The notes under the pieces were generated by a model that did not search any database, had not been told where the DNA came from, and was given only the letters and a program-made list of their open reading frames with translations. A program made the translations under genes and the position numbers. Below, one piece after another: positions 35,407 to 44,719 of a DNA stretch of 64,000 bases; position 1 is the stretch's first letter; each line of letters begins with the position of its first letter. This stretch comes from Marinobacter iranensis (GTDB lineage Bacteria; Pseudomonadota; Gammaproteobacteria; Pseudomonadales; Oleiphilaceae): the NCBI RefSeq assembly GCF_029207565.1, contig NZ_JANCMW010000013.1, forward strand, positions 100,658-164,657, written 5' to 3'.

Positions 35407-38004
35407 ATGAACACTGATTACCGCAAACCCCTGCCAGGCACCGACCTGGACTATTTCGACACCCGCCAGGCCGTGGAAGACATCCAGCCTGACGCCTACG
35501 ACAAACTTCCGTACACCTCCAAGATCCTGGCGGAACAACTGGTTCGCCGCTGCGACCCGGAGGCACTGACGGATTCCCTGAAACAGCTGATCGAACGCAA
35601 ACGCGACCTGGATTTCCCCTGGTATCCCGCGCGCGTGGTTTGCCACGACATTCTGGGACAGACAGCCCTGGTAGATCTGGCAGGCCTGCGTGATGCCATC
35701 AGGGAGAAGGGCGGTGACCCGGCGAAGGTCAACCCCGTGGTTCCCACCCAGCTAATCGTGGATCACTCCCTGGCCGTCGAGCACGCCGGTTTCGAGGAGG
35801 ACGCCTTCGAGAAAAACCGCGCGGTTGAAGACCGCCGCAACGACGACCGCTTCCACTTCATCAACTGGACCAAAACCGCCTTCAAGAACGTGGACGTGAT
35901 TCCTCCCGGCAACGGCATCATGCACCAGATCAACCTGGAGAAGATGTCCCCGGTAGTGCAGAATCGCGATGGCATTGCCTATCCGGATACCTGCGTAGGC
36001 ACCGACAGCCATACCCCAATGGTGGACGCCCTGGGCGTTATTTCAGTGGGCGTGGGTGGCCTGGAAGCCGAGAGCGTGATGCTCGGCCGCGCCTCCATGA
36101 TGCGCCTGCCGGACATCGTCGGTGTGGAGTTGACCGGTAAACTGCAGCCGGGCATCACCAGTACCGATATGGTCCTGGCCATCACCGAATTCCTGCGTAA
36201 GGAAAGGGTGGTTGGCGCCTACCTGGAATTCTACGGCGAAGGCGCCGACAGCCTCAGCATCGGCGACCGTGCCACCATCTCCAACATGACACCGGAATAC
36301 GGCGCCACGGCGGCCATGTTCTACATCGATGGTCAGACCATCGACTACCTGAAACTGACCGGCCGTGAAGACGACCAGGTGGCCCTGGTTGAGACCTACG
36401 CGAAGGAAACCGGCCTGTGGGCCGACAGCATGAAGAATGCCGAATACGAGCGTGTGCTGACGTTTGACCTGGCCAGTGTCCACCGCACCCTGGCGGGCCC
36501 ATCGAACCCCCACGCACACCTGCCTACCTCCGAACTGGCCGAGCGCGGTATTGCCGGCAAATGGGAGAAGGAAGAAGGCAAAATGCCGGACGGCGCGTGC
36601 ATCATTGCCGCTATCACCAGTTGTACCAATACCAGCAACCCCCGCAACATGGTGGCCGCCGGCCTGATCGCCCGCAACGCCAACAAGCTGGGCCTGACCC
36701 GCAAACCCTGGGTGAAAACCTCCCTGGCACCGGGCTCGAAAACGGTCAAGATGTACCTGGAAGAAGCCAAACTGATGTCCGAGCTGGAGCAACTCGGCTT
36801 CGGCGTGGTGGCCTTTGCCTGCACCACCTGTAACGGTATGAGCGGCGCACTGGACCCGGTAATCCAGAAGGAAATCATCGATCGGGACCTGTATTCCACG
36901 GCCGTGCTTTCCGGTAACCGGAACTTCGACGGCCGCATCCACCCTTACGCCAAGCAGGCGTTCCTGGCCTCACCGCCATTAGTGGTTGCGTACGCCATTG
37001 CCGGCACCATCCGTTTTGATATTGAGAAGGATGCCCTTGGGTATGATCAGGACGGCAACCCCGTCACCCTGAAGGACATCTGGCCGGACGATGCGGAAAT
37101 CGATGCCATCGTGAAATCCAGCGTGAAGCCGGAGCAATTCCGTAGCACGTACATCCCGATGTTCGACATCACCCGGGACGCCCACGCCAATACCAACCCG
37201 AACTACGACTGGCGCCCCCAGAGCACGTATATCCGTCGTCCCCCGTATTGGGAAGGCGGCATGGTGGGTGAGAAAACCCTCAAGGGCATGCGCCCGCTGG
37301 CGGTATTGCCGGATAACATCACCACCGACCACCTGTCACCCTCCAACGCCATCCTGATGGACAGCGCCGCTGGTGAATACCTCCACAAAATGGGCCTGCC
37401 GGAGGAGGACTTCAACTCCTACGCCACCCACCGTGGTGACCACCTGACAGCGCAGCGGGCTACCTTCGCCAACCCGAAGCTGTTCAACGAAATGGTCCGG
37501 GATGAAAACGGCAAGGTGAAGCAGGGCTCCCTGGCGCGGATCGAGCCGGAAGGCAAGGTGACCCGCATGTGGGAAGCCATCGAAACCTACATGGAACGCA
37601 AGCAGCCATTGATCATCATTGCTGGTGCGGACTACGGCCAGGGTTCTTCTCGTGACTGGGCTGCCAAAGGCGTTGCTTTGGCCGGTGTAGAAGCGATTGT
37701 GGCCGAAGGCTTCGAGCGCATTCACCGCACCAACCTGGTGGGCATGGGTGTGATGCCCCTGCAGTTTGAGGAAGGCACCACTCGTAAAACTCTGGCTCTT
37801 GATGGGACGGAAATTTACGACGTGGAAGGTACGGCTGCCCCAGGCGCTGAGCTTACGTTGGTCATTCACCGCAAAAATGACAGTACCGAGCGTGTACCGG
37901 TGATTTGCCGGTTGGATACGGCGGAGGAAGTGTCAATTTACAGTGCCGGTGGGGTGTTGCAGCGGTTTGCCGAGGATTTCCTCCAGTCAGAAGGGGCTGC
38001 GTAG
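35407..38004 (+). CDS. acnD: Fe/S-dependent 2-methylcitrate dehydratase AcnD
   Basis: AcnD is an aconitase-fold enzyme that dehydrates 2-methylcitrate to a trans-isomer of 2-methylaconitate, which PrpF then isomerises. The 865-aa length matches AcnD rather than AcnA. Cluster cysteines lie in AITSCTNTSNP and ACTTCNGMSG. The DTCVGTDSHTPM and GADYGQGSSRDWAAKG active-site motifs are present. Its pairing with prpF immediately downstream identifies it as AcnD. Confidence 0.95.
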   Translation: MNTDYRKPLPGTDLDYFDTRQAVEDIQPDAYDKLPYTSKILAEQLVRRCDPEALTDSLKQLIERKRDLDFPWYPARVVCHDILGQTALVDLAGLRDAIREKGGDPAKVNPVVPTQLIVDHSLAVEHAGFEEDAFEKNRAVEDRRNDDRFHFINWTKTAFKNVDVIPPGNGIMHQINLEKMSPVVQNRDGIAYPDTCVGTDSHTPMVDALGVISVGVGGLEAESVMLGRASMMRLPDIVGVELTGKLQPGITSTDMVLAITEFLRKERVVGAYLEFYGEGADSLSIGDRATISNMTPEYGATAAMFYIDGQTIDYLKLTGREDDQVALVETYAKETGLWADSMKNAEYERVLTFDLASVHRTLAGPSNPHAHLPTSELAERGIAGKWEKEEGKMPDGACIIAAITSCTNTSNPRNMVAAGLIARNANKLGLTRKPWVKTSLAPGSKTVKMYLEEAKLMSELEQLGFGVVAFACTTCNGMSGALDPVIQKEIIDRDLYSTAVLSGNRNFDGRIHPYAKQAFLASPPLVVAYAIAGTIRFDIEKDALGYDQDGNPVTLKDIWPDDAEIDAIVKSSVKPEQFRSTYIPMFDITRDAHANTNPNYDWRPQSTYIRRPPYWEGGMVGEKTLKGMRPLAVLPDNITTDHLSPSNAILMDSAAGEYLHKMGLPEEDFNSYATHRGDHLTAQRATFANPKLFNEMVRDENGKVKQGSLARIEPEGKVTRMWEAIETYMERKQPLIIIAGADYGQGSSRDWAAKGVALAGVEAIVAEGFERIHRTNLVGMGVMPLQFEEGTTRKTLALDGTEIYDVEGTAAPGAELTLVIHRKNDSTERVPVICRLDTAEEVSIYSAGGVLQRFAEDFLQSEGAA

Positions 38005-38014
38005 CCTGATGGAC

Positions 38015-38143
38015 GTCGGATTACGGCCCGTTGGGCCTAATCCGACCTACGTTAGAGTTACCGTGAACCCCGTAGGTCGGATTAGCGAAGCGTAATCCGA
38101 CAAACCAGCACAGTAGGTCGGATTAGCAAAGCGTAATCCGACA
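38015..38143. repeat. REP-like palindromic repeats, three copies between acnD and prpF
   Basis: Copies at 38015-38050 (inverted, with a GGCCCGTTGGGCC loop), 38072-38102 and 38113-38143. They cover nearly the whole gap. Confidence 0.93.
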
Positions 38144-38164
38144 AACAAGGTATAAAGGTATCCC

Positions 38165-39349
38165 ATGCCCCACAAACCCCAAATAAAGATCCCCGCCACC
38201 TACATGCGTGGCGGCACCTCCAAAGGCGTCTTCTTCCGCCTCCAGGACCTGCCGGAGGCGGCCCAAACCCCAGGCGAAGCCCGGGACAAACTCCTGCTGC
38301 GCGTCATCGGCAGCCCCGACCCATACCAGAAGCAAATCGACGGCATGGGCGGCGCCACATCCAGTACCAGCAAAACCGTCATCCTGGCAGCACCCACCCA
38401 ACCGGACCACGATGTGGATTACCTGTTCGGCCAGGTGTCCATCGACAAGCCTTTCGTCGATTGGAGCGGCAACTGCGGCAACCTCACCGCCGCTGTTGGC
38501 GCTTTTGCCATCAATGGTGGTTTTGTCTCCAAAAGCCGCATCCCGGAGAATGGCATCGCCACCGTTCGCATTTGGCAGGCCAACATCCAGAAAACCATCG
38601 TAGCCCGCGTTCCCATCACCAACGGCGAAGTACAGGAAACCGGTGATTTCGAGCTGGACGGCGTGACTTTTCCGGCGGCCGAAGTGCAGGTGGAGTTCAT
38701 GGACCCCGCCGATGGCGAAGGCGCCATGTTCCCCACCGGCAACCTGGTGGATGACCTGGACGTGCCCGGCGTTGGCACGCTCAAGGCCACCATGATCAAT
38801 GCCGGCATACCCACCATCTTCCTGAATGCGGAAGACATTGGCTACAAGGGCACCGAGCTGCAGGATGACATCAACAGTAAGCCCGAAGCCCTGGCCATGT
38901 TTGAACTGATCCGCGCTCACGGTGCCGTGAAGATGGGCCTGATCCAGAACGTGGAAGAGGCGGCCAGCCGGCAGCACACCCCTAAGGTCGCCTTTGTGGC
39001 CAAGCCTTCGGAATATGTGTCTTCAAGCGGTAAAGTCATCGGAGCAGGGGATGTCGACGTACTGGTACGCGCCCTCTCCATGGGCAAACTCCACCACGCC
39101 ATGATGGGTACGGCTGCCGTAGCCATTGCCACTGCCGCCGCTGTACCAGGAACTCTGGTTAACCTCGCCGCTGGCGGTGGAGACCGGACCTCCGTATGCT
39201 TCGGCCACCCTTCGGGAGCGCTGCAGGTAGGCGCGGAAGCCAGCCAGGTGAACGGCCAGTGGACCGCCACCAAGGCGATCATGAGCCGGAGTGCGCGTGT
39301 GCTTATGGAAGGTTGGGTGAGGGTGCCTGGGGGTTCGTTCGCATCGTAG
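38165..39349 (+). CDS. prpF: 2-methylaconitate isomerase PrpF
   Basis: PrpF converts the AcnD product into cis-2-methylaconitate, which aconitase then hydrates. The 394-aa protein has the diaminopimelate-epimerase-like fold. Characteristic are YMRGGTSKGVFF at the start, DWSGNCGNLTAAVG near residue 100, and GHPSGALQVGAE near the C-terminus. It completes the prpB-prpC-acnD-prpF pathway set. Confidence 0.95.
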   Translation: MPHKPQIKIPATYMRGGTSKGVFFRLQDLPEAAQTPGEARDKLLLRVIGSPDPYQKQIDGMGGATSSTSKTVILAAPTQPDHDVDYLFGQVSIDKPFVDWSGNCGNLTAAVGAFAINGGFVSKSRIPENGIATVRIWQANIQKTIVARVPITNGEVQETGDFELDGVTFPAAEVQVEFMDPADGEGAMFPTGNLVDDLDVPGVGTLKATMINAGIPTIFLNAEDIGYKGTELQDDINSKPEALAMFELIRAHGAVKMGLIQNVEEAASRQHTPKVAFVAKPSEYVSSSGKVIGAGDVDVLVRALSMGKLHHAMMGTAAVAIATAAAVPGTLVNLAAGGGDRTSVCFGHPSGALQVGAEASQVNGQWTATKAIMSRSARVLMEGWVRVPGGSFAS

Positions 39350-39355
39350 GGAATG

Positions 39356-39509
39356 TGTCGGATTACGCTTTGCTAATCCGACCTACGGGGGCACGAGAGC
39401 AACTCTGACGTAGGTCGAATTAGGCCCAAAGGGCCGTAATCCGACAAGCGGCTACGGCACTCAAGGGGCAGGCTTACCGTAGGTCGGATTAGCAAAGCGT
39501 AATCCGACA
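39356..39509. repeat. REP-like palindromic repeats, three copies after prpF
   Basis: Copies at 39356-39386 (inverted), 39410-39446 (with a GGCCCAAAGGGCC loop and one mismatch, TCGAATTA) and 39479-39509. They separate prpF from the convergent PEP-CTERM gene and could serve as a terminator. Confidence 0.93.
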
Positions 39510-39516
39510 ATCAGGT

Positions 39517-40236
39517 TTAAACCCTGGAGCGACGGCGACGCAGCCCGAGGCCCAGGATGCCCAGGCCCATCAGGGCCAGTGTGCCGGGTTCTGGTACCGG
39601 ATTGGTCGGAGTGATTGGGCTACCGCCAGCGAAGTCATTGTTGTCGGTGTCCGATACAAAGCTGAACATGCCTGAGAACAGACTGCCACCGAAGTCGATC
39701 GCCATGGTGGTGAACAGGTCGTCGTAGAACACACCACCGATGGACAGCTTGTCGGAGTATTCGACGTTTACGGTTGCATCGTCCGCCAGGTCGCCTGAAT
39801 TCTGCAGCGTAAACGGTGTGCCTTGGGCCGAGTTCGGTGAAAGTGCGCTACTGCTAACGATATCAAATATCGTATTACCCGGGCGGCCGTTCAGCAGGAT
39901 ACTGGTTATGCTTTGATCCGTGCTGTACGTAAACGGCGAGCTGAAAGTATCACCGCTGAAAGAGAGACTCCAGCCGCTGCCTATGGCTTCTCCATAACTG
40001 GATGAACCTACGGTACCGTCAAATGTTACGGTTTCGCAGGCGGCACTGGCGAAACAGGTGGTCACTTCCATCCCGTCCATGTCTGAACCATCGGTCTGGA
40101 AACCGGTCAATGCGTCTGTGTCGTAGAGGTCACCGTCAGTATTGCTTACGTTGACTATGGGCGCTGCATAGGCGTTTCCGGCCATTGCCAGGGCCAGGCC
40201 CAGGCCCGCAAACACGTTGTTGTTAAATCCTTTCAT
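39517..40236 (-). CDS. PEP-CTERM sorting-domain protein
   Basis: A 239-aa exported protein of unknown function. It has a signal peptide ending near NAYAAP. The C-terminus is the canonical PEP-CTERM sorting tail: VPEPGTLALMG, a hydrophobic helix and RRRRSRV. Such proteins are cleaved and attached by exosortase XrtA. The start at 40236 has a strong AAGGAG. The body is Thr/Ser/Asp-rich, with one Cys pair near residue 65. A sigma-54-type promoter lies 78 bases before the start. Confidence 0.9.
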   Translation of the reverse strand: MKGFNNNVFAGLGLALAMAGNAYAAPIVNVSNTDGDLYDTDALTGFQTDGSDMDGMEVTTCFASAACETVTFDGTVGSSSYGEAIGSGWSLSFSGDTFSSPFTYSTDQSITSILLNGRPGNTIFDIVSSSALSPNSAQGTPFTLQNSGDLADDATVNVEYSDKLSIGGVFYDDLFTTMAIDFGGSLFSGMFSFVSDTDNNDFAGGSPITPTNPVPEPGTLALMGLGILGLGLRRRRSRV

Positions 40237-40313
40237 GTTTCGTTCTCCTTGGTTTTCACAGATTTCCATGTGTACAGCGCATCGCCTGATTTGCGATACG
40301 CGGTAGGCGTTTG

Positions 40314-40329
40314 AGCAAGAAAAATACCA
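40314..40329 (-). promoter_or_regulatory. Sigma-54-type -24/-12 promoter for the minus-strand PEP-CTERM gene
   Basis: On the minus strand this reads TGGTATTTTTCTTGCT, giving GG-N10-GC with the TTGC half intact. It lies upstream of the start at 40236. The PrsR response regulator known for XrtA systems acts with sigma-54. Confidence 0.55.
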
Positions 40330-40375
40330 GTTAGAAAATATGTCATCTAAAACAGATGGGTAACAGTTTCCGCTT

Positions 40376-40447
40376 CCTGGGTGTAACGTATCTGAGACAA
40401 TAAGTGTATAAAAACTCAACACCTTTTCTTGACGGGTTACACCCTGG
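40376..40447. promoter_or_regulatory. Imperfect inverted repeat in the gap between two PEP-CTERM genes
   Basis: CCTGGGTGTAAC (40376-40387) and GTTACACCCTGG (40436-40447) are inverted with one mismatch, 48 bases apart, between divergent promoters. They could be enhancer sites for a sigma-54 activator. The rest of the 561-base gap is AT-rich, and apart from this repeat and the two promoter sites I see no other element. Confidence 0.4.
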
Positions 40448-40710
40448 CTTTGCTTTCCTGGCGTCAGGATAATTTACGCACCTGGACGTTAGTCTGCTGT
40501 TGAAACGCGTTTTTAATAGTGAAATAACTATAAAATGAGCTGTTTAAACGTTCTTGTTCTAATTGAACCCATTTAAATACTCCCTAAAACACACATGGCC
40601 TTAAAGGCGATGTATTTCAGCGTATCCGGTGTCGAAGATGCTTACACCTGCCTCGTCACAACAATCGATTATTAAATCTAAGTTGTTTAAATACAAAAAC
40701 TTTTAATACA

Positions 40711-40726
40711 TGGTATGGCTTATGCC
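40711..40726 (+). promoter_or_regulatory. Sigma-54-type -24/-12 promoter for the plus-strand PEP-CTERM gene
   Basis: TGGTATGGCTTATGCC gives GG-N10-GC. It lies 72 bases before the ATG at 40798. Confidence 0.5.
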
Positions 40727-40797
40727 TATAGGGATATACCGCTGACCTGCTTGCCTGAATTTCAGCTGCCAGCGCTCACAATCAAGGAGAGATAATT

Positions 40798-41631
40798 ATG
40801 AAAACTGCACTTAAAAGAACGCTTTTATCAACGCTTGTCGTACCCTTTGCCCTTGGGGCATCAGTAGCCAGCGCGGACCTGATCAACGAGTGGGCTTATG
40901 ATGTCGACAGCAACTTCACCAATGTGACTTTCACTGCGCCAGATGGTGACAACGACGGCACCACTAATGTCGGTGATAATTTGGTGTCATGGGGCGGCGA
41001 TGATGCTGAGGAACGGTCGTCTGTTGCGATCGAAGATGTAGTTGGTGGTACTGGCCTTATGACCAATGGGGCCGCCAAAGCGGGTGGAACATTTACCCAT
41101 GATAACAATATTATCAGTGCCGATTATATCACGCTGACAGGCTTCGATCTGACTTCCACGCTGACGCTGACCCCGACTGATCCTGCTGGCCCAGCCTTAC
41201 CTTCGACCTCTATTACCTTCATGAGCTTCTTTAGTGAAACGCTCAACAGGGATAACCCTGCAGACTGTGGTTTTGCATCAACCTCCGGGTGCGATGACAT
41301 TTTCACCATCGACAACTTTGACGATCTGGGTGCTGTGCCAACGGGTGACGGCGGCTTTGAGTTCGTTTCGTCATTCATCCTTCAAGACTACAAATATACA
41401 GTGTTTCTTGAGCTGGCTGGCCTTTCCGTCTTGGGCGACAACGCCTGTTTAGAGGCGGGAGCTCAAATCGGATGTGTTGGTCTTCTGACTGAAGAGGACG
41501 CTCTGAACGAGTTCAATTCCAGTTTCCGGATCACCGCTTCAAAGGTACCTGAGCCAGGCACCCTGGCACTGCTGGGCCTGGGTCTTGCCGGACTTGGTCT
41601 GTCACGCAGGAGAAAAGCAGCAAAGGCATAA
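40798..41631 (+). CDS. PEP-CTERM sorting-domain protein
   Basis: A 277-aa exported protein with a signal peptide ending VASADL. The beta-rich body ends in the PEP-CTERM tail VPEPGTLALLGLGLAG followed by SRRRKAAKA. Two Cys pairs are near residues 157-164 and 218-226. Function is unknown. Exosortase processing is inferred from the tail. The ribosome-binding site AGGAG lies ten bases upstream. A strong terminator follows. Confidence 0.92.
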   Translation: MKTALKRTLLSTLVVPFALGASVASADLINEWAYDVDSNFTNVTFTAPDGDNDGTTNVGDNLVSWGGDDAEERSSVAIEDVVGGTGLMTNGAAKAGGTFTHDNNIISADYITLTGFDLTSTLTLTPTDPAGPALPSTSITFMSFFSETLNRDNPADCGFASTSGCDDIFTIDNFDDLGAVPTGDGGFEFVSSFILQDYKYTVFLELAGLSVLGDNACLEAGAQIGCVGLLTEEDALNEFNSSFRITASKVPEPGTLALLGLGLAGLGLSRRRKAAKA

Positions 41632-41672
41632 CATCTGAACAGTTCTAATGTTTAGATGAAATGCGCAAAAAG

Positions 41673-41703
41673 AAGCCCCCGCCGTAAAGCGGGGGCTTTC
41701 TAC
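41673..41703 (+). terminator. Rho-independent terminator after the PEP-CTERM gene
   Basis: AAGCCCCCGC and GCGGGGGCTT form a ten-pair stem with a short loop, followed by a weak T-rich stretch (TTTCTACT). The preceding run of A may also support termination in the opposite direction. Confidence 0.8.
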
Positions 41704-41764
41704 TATGGGATCTTCCCTAAGCCATAAGTGCTCAATACAACTTAGAACCACTTCTTGGTGCGGA

Positions 41765-42604
41765 TCAGGCAACCTCTCTCTCATCGGCCTTGTAGTTGGT
41801 AGTCGGTTTCGCCGGCAAGTATCGCCCGTCGTCAGTAATCAGCGACCAGACATCCGGACGACGCCTCTTGATACCATCAATCAGTGACGCTGCTTCGGTG
41901 AAGGCAGGGCGGCGCCGGCCGTGGTACTCAATCACCGGTCCCACATGATCAAATTCCACACCAAATCGCTTCAACAGGCGCAGCTGTGCAGGCTCCATGA
42001 CTGCCATCCAGTGGGTGATGCCGTACCTCACCGACATCTGGAGGATGGCGGAGAAAAGCCCCAGGCTGATATAAGGCATGGCGCGTTTGCCATTCTCCGC
42101 ATCGCTGTAGCAGACGAAATCGCTCGTGCCGGAGGCTGATTCATCTTCATTGAGGCGCCGCCGAAACTCCCGGCTGACCGCCATCCGGGATATTTCCGCG
42201 ACCTGCTCGCGAGGTACGCTTGCAAATGCGTTCCGCGCACGCTGATCCATCCGATGGAGACAGGGGGCTTCCATGGGGAATTCAGCGTCTTCTGGATTAT
42301 CGCCCGACATAACGAGACGAACGGTGGCGGCGCTGTCTCTCGTTATCCGGTGTCGGATCAGGGCGTGCGCGGATCGCGGGTCGTACACATCGTGCTCGCG
42401 TCTATCAGCGAAGCAATCGGGGTCCTCAAAAGGTCGGTCGATGCAATAAACTTGATACCGAACCTCGAAGACCTCGTTAATCGCCTCTGGAGACATCGCC
42501 AACTCGACATTGAATACCGAGTTGAAAATAGTACTGACGTCTTCCTGAGTCGGTTGGTTTATTGTGTTTTCTATTTCGTGCTGAAGTGCAAACCCTGTGT
42601 GCAT
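41765..42604 (-). CDS. PEP-CTERM/exosortase system-associated acyltransferase
   Basis: A 279-aa GNAT/autoinducer-synthase-like protein of the family seen with exosortase systems (TIGR03694 type). The FEVRYQVYCIDRPFE pattern near residue 47 recalls LuxI-type synthases. A second conserved block is EISRMAVSREFRRR followed by the late block ITHWMAVMEPAQLRLLKRFGV. These enzymes are thought to make N-acyl amino-acid-like molecules, but the product here is unknown. It follows an FAD oxidase gene on the same strand with a 96-base gap. Confidence 0.85.
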   Translation of the reverse strand: MHTGFALQHEIENTINQPTQEDVSTIFNSVFNVELAMSPEAINEVFEVRYQVYCIDRPFEDPDCFADRREHDVYDPRSAHALIRHRITRDSAATVRLVMSGDNPEDAEFPMEAPCLHRMDQRARNAFASVPREQVAEISRMAVSREFRRRLNEDESASGTSDFVCYSDAENGKRAMPYISLGLFSAILQMSVRYGITHWMAVMEPAQLRLLKRFGVEFDHVGPVIEYHGRRRPAFTEAASLIDGIKRRRPDVWSLITDDGRYLPAKPTTNYKADEREVA

Positions 42605-42700
42605 CTCTATATCCTCATTTATCCCGCTCCGTGGGCTGTTATGCCGAAGAAAAATCGCCGTTATGGTTTCAACCGACGGCGTACTACGGGTGAATCGAGG

Positions 42701-44344
42701 TTACAGCTCATCAGACCTCGGAACGCTTGATCCTGGTATGTACCGCCCGGGCGCCAGGATAAAATTCGGGTCGACTGCTGCTTTCAGTTGACTGGCAAGT
42801 CGAGAGAAAGCAGAGTCACCGGTATTCAGGATGCCCATCGCGTCAATGTTCAGACGGTAGGGCAGGAAACCTTCTTTCTGCCCGGCTTCATACAGTGCGC
42901 GGTAGCATTCGTTAGCCCGTGCTGTCGCCTCCTCGTCCCGGCGATCGAAGAGCAGGGGAACGGTTGAGTCGAAGCAGCGGTTGTTTATCGTCGTCAATGT
43001 AATGAGCGGGTTAACGCCGTACTGTGGGCAAATTCTTTCAATCATCTCGATATAGCGGCGAACGTCGTTTCCCCGGATCGGAACCAGGGGCGCGAACCAT
43101 ATGAGCCCACAGCCATCGCGTGCGGGATTTTTCGGTTGCCCCGGCTCGGGCAGCTTACCTGAGCGCCAATAGGCCAGCGCCAACGCAACGTCATTCGGAG
43201 TGCCATGCATGATCTCCAGTGCGCCCGAGAGCGTATCCGCCATGCCCTTAACCCGTGTCGCCAGTCTGGCAGGCAGTAGGCCTGCAATACGCCGCGCCGT
43301 GTTAACTTTCCGTTGGTTGATGAACACTAGGCGGTCCGTGACTGGCCCGAGAAGCCGCCGTAGCGTGCGTCGGGCCGCTCGGGCTACTTCCTTGGGGGCA
43401 TAAATCGCTCCAACCCCGCTCCAGGCGGGAATGCCATGGCTATTGGCAAGACTGTCTACTTCGTCAGCGGGCAGAACGCCGTTAACCGCCTTGTCTTCAG
43501 GGAACGGCGTCATCATCGAGAGCATACGCTGGCTGTTGAGCAGGTTAATCGCCACAACTGAACCGCCGAGCGAACGCAACACAGCTCTGACGGTAGGTAT
43601 CAGGGCTTCCAGTCTGGCGTCATCTTTTATGGAAAAGAAAAACGCAGTAACAGTTTCGGGGGCCGGCGCAAGGGCGATGGTCATACTCACTACCACGCCG
43701 AAGTTTCCCTGACTGAAAAGCCCGTCGAGATAAGGGCCGAGTCCCCATTTGAAGAGCCCATCTACTTCCGCACCGCCAAGTTCGCTGAGCGACGTCCGGT
43801 AAAGGGTGCCGTCGGGCAGGATCGCTTCTAGTTTTGTCACCGCCGAAAAATGGTCGGTAATTGGCGTGATGCCGTAACCCCGCTCAAGGGCGTTACCAAG
43901 AATGCTACAGGTGGGCCCGGCGCCGGTTACCGGGACGAGGTAATCGCCATCATTTTGGTCGAGAAAGTCCCTCAGTGCACCCTGGGTGACACCGGGCTCA
44001 ACAGTGATAACGCCCATTTCGGAATCAAAATTGGAAATACGGTCAAGTCGGCTCAAATCGAGGATCACGCAGCCTTCTTCGACCGGGTTGGCACTACCGT
44101 AACCCCAGTTATTGCCTGTGCTCACCGGGTAGACGGCGACCTGCCACCGCTGCGCGACCTGCAGAACCTCTGCCACCTGGTCCCGGTTCGCTGGGCGGAG
44201 TACAGCCGGAATTGAGCGTTTCGTTCCTATAGTGGAGGCGCCATAATCCGCTGCGCCAGCCTTAACCACTCCGGATTCACCCAGAATAGTGACCCATTCG
44301 GCAATGGCAGATTCTGTAGAGGAGCTATTCACTGGCGCTTCCAC
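42701..44344 (-). CDS. FAD-binding oxidase of the vanillyl-alcohol oxidase / PCMH family
   Basis: A 547-aa flavoprotein. The N-terminal FAD domain has RSIPAVLRPANRDQVAEVLQ and VYPVSTGNNWGYG near residue 70. The middle block GAGPTCSILGNALERGYG is followed by a C-terminal cap domain. Relatives oxidise phenolic or alcohol substrates. The start is GTG at 44344 and has no good ribosome-binding site, so a later start is possible. It is the upstream gene of a unit with the exosortase-associated acyltransferase. Confidence 0.8.
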   Translation of the reverse strand: MEAPVNSSSTESAIAEWVTILGESGVVKAGAADYGASTIGTKRSIPAVLRPANRDQVAEVLQVAQRWQVAVYPVSTGNNWGYGSANPVEEGCVILDLSRLDRISNFDSEMGVITVEPGVTQGALRDFLDQNDGDYLVPVTGAGPTCSILGNALERGYGITPITDHFSAVTKLEAILPDGTLYRTSLSELGGAEVDGLFKWGLGPYLDGLFSQGNFGVVVSMTIALAPAPETVTAFFFSIKDDARLEALIPTVRAVLRSLGGSVVAINLLNSQRMLSMMTPFPEDKAVNGVLPADEVDSLANSHGIPAWSGVGAIYAPKEVARAARRTLRRLLGPVTDRLVFINQRKVNTARRIAGLLPARLATRVKGMADTLSGALEIMHGTPNDVALALAYWRSGKLPEPGQPKNPARDGCGLIWFAPLVPIRGNDVRRYIEMIERICPQYGVNPLITLTTINNRCFDSTVPLLFDRRDEEATARANECYRALYEAGQKEGFLPYRLNIDAMGILNTGDSAFSRLASQLKAAVDPNFILAPGRYIPGSSVPRSDEL

Positions 44345-44719
44345 GGTTAATTGATGAGGTAATAAATGCTTCGTTAATGTTTGCTGACGGGTTGTTCATC
44401 ATTAGGGCGGAATTATAGGGGAGATAGGGCCAGGAAGACCATCTCGTACCATTACGACTTTGAAAATGAATTGCACTAAGGAACTGAATTGAAAACAGGC
44501 ATTTGAAGTGAAATAAGAGGGATGTGTCGGGGGTTGTTTATTAAAAAAAATTAAACTTATTTATGTTATAACCTGATAACAAAAGTAATTGAATTATACT
44601 CAAGTGAGCACTTATTATTAAATGTCTGAAAAATATAGTTATTTAAAACTATTGGTTGTTATGGTTATGTATGTTAAATATACATATATACAGGAACTTC
44701 AGATAAGGAGAACAGTTCA
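44345..44719. other. AT-rich intergenic region upstream of prpD
   Basis: A 375-base gap, strongly AT-rich, with several TATA-like stretches (ATACATATATAC at about 44680). It holds divergent promoters. AAGGAG lies just before the prpD start. No sigma-54 site, hairpin or gene was recognised. Confidence 0.6.

Noticed and set aside
36043..36942. A long open frame of about 299 codons on the minus strand inside acnD
   Set aside because: acnD is complete and well conserved on the plus strand. The opposite frame has no ribosome-binding site, and its composition is that expected from a shadow of a GC-rich gene.
32882..39509. Regularly recurring palindromic repeats that might be a CRISPR array
   Set aside because: The copies are separated by whole genes, spaced irregularly, occur in both orientations, and have no unique spacers of constant length or cas genes.
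42254..42730. A plus-strand open frame overlapping the exosortase-associated acyltransferase
   Set aside because: It is antisense to a gene with clear motifs, and the reading has no recognised domain.
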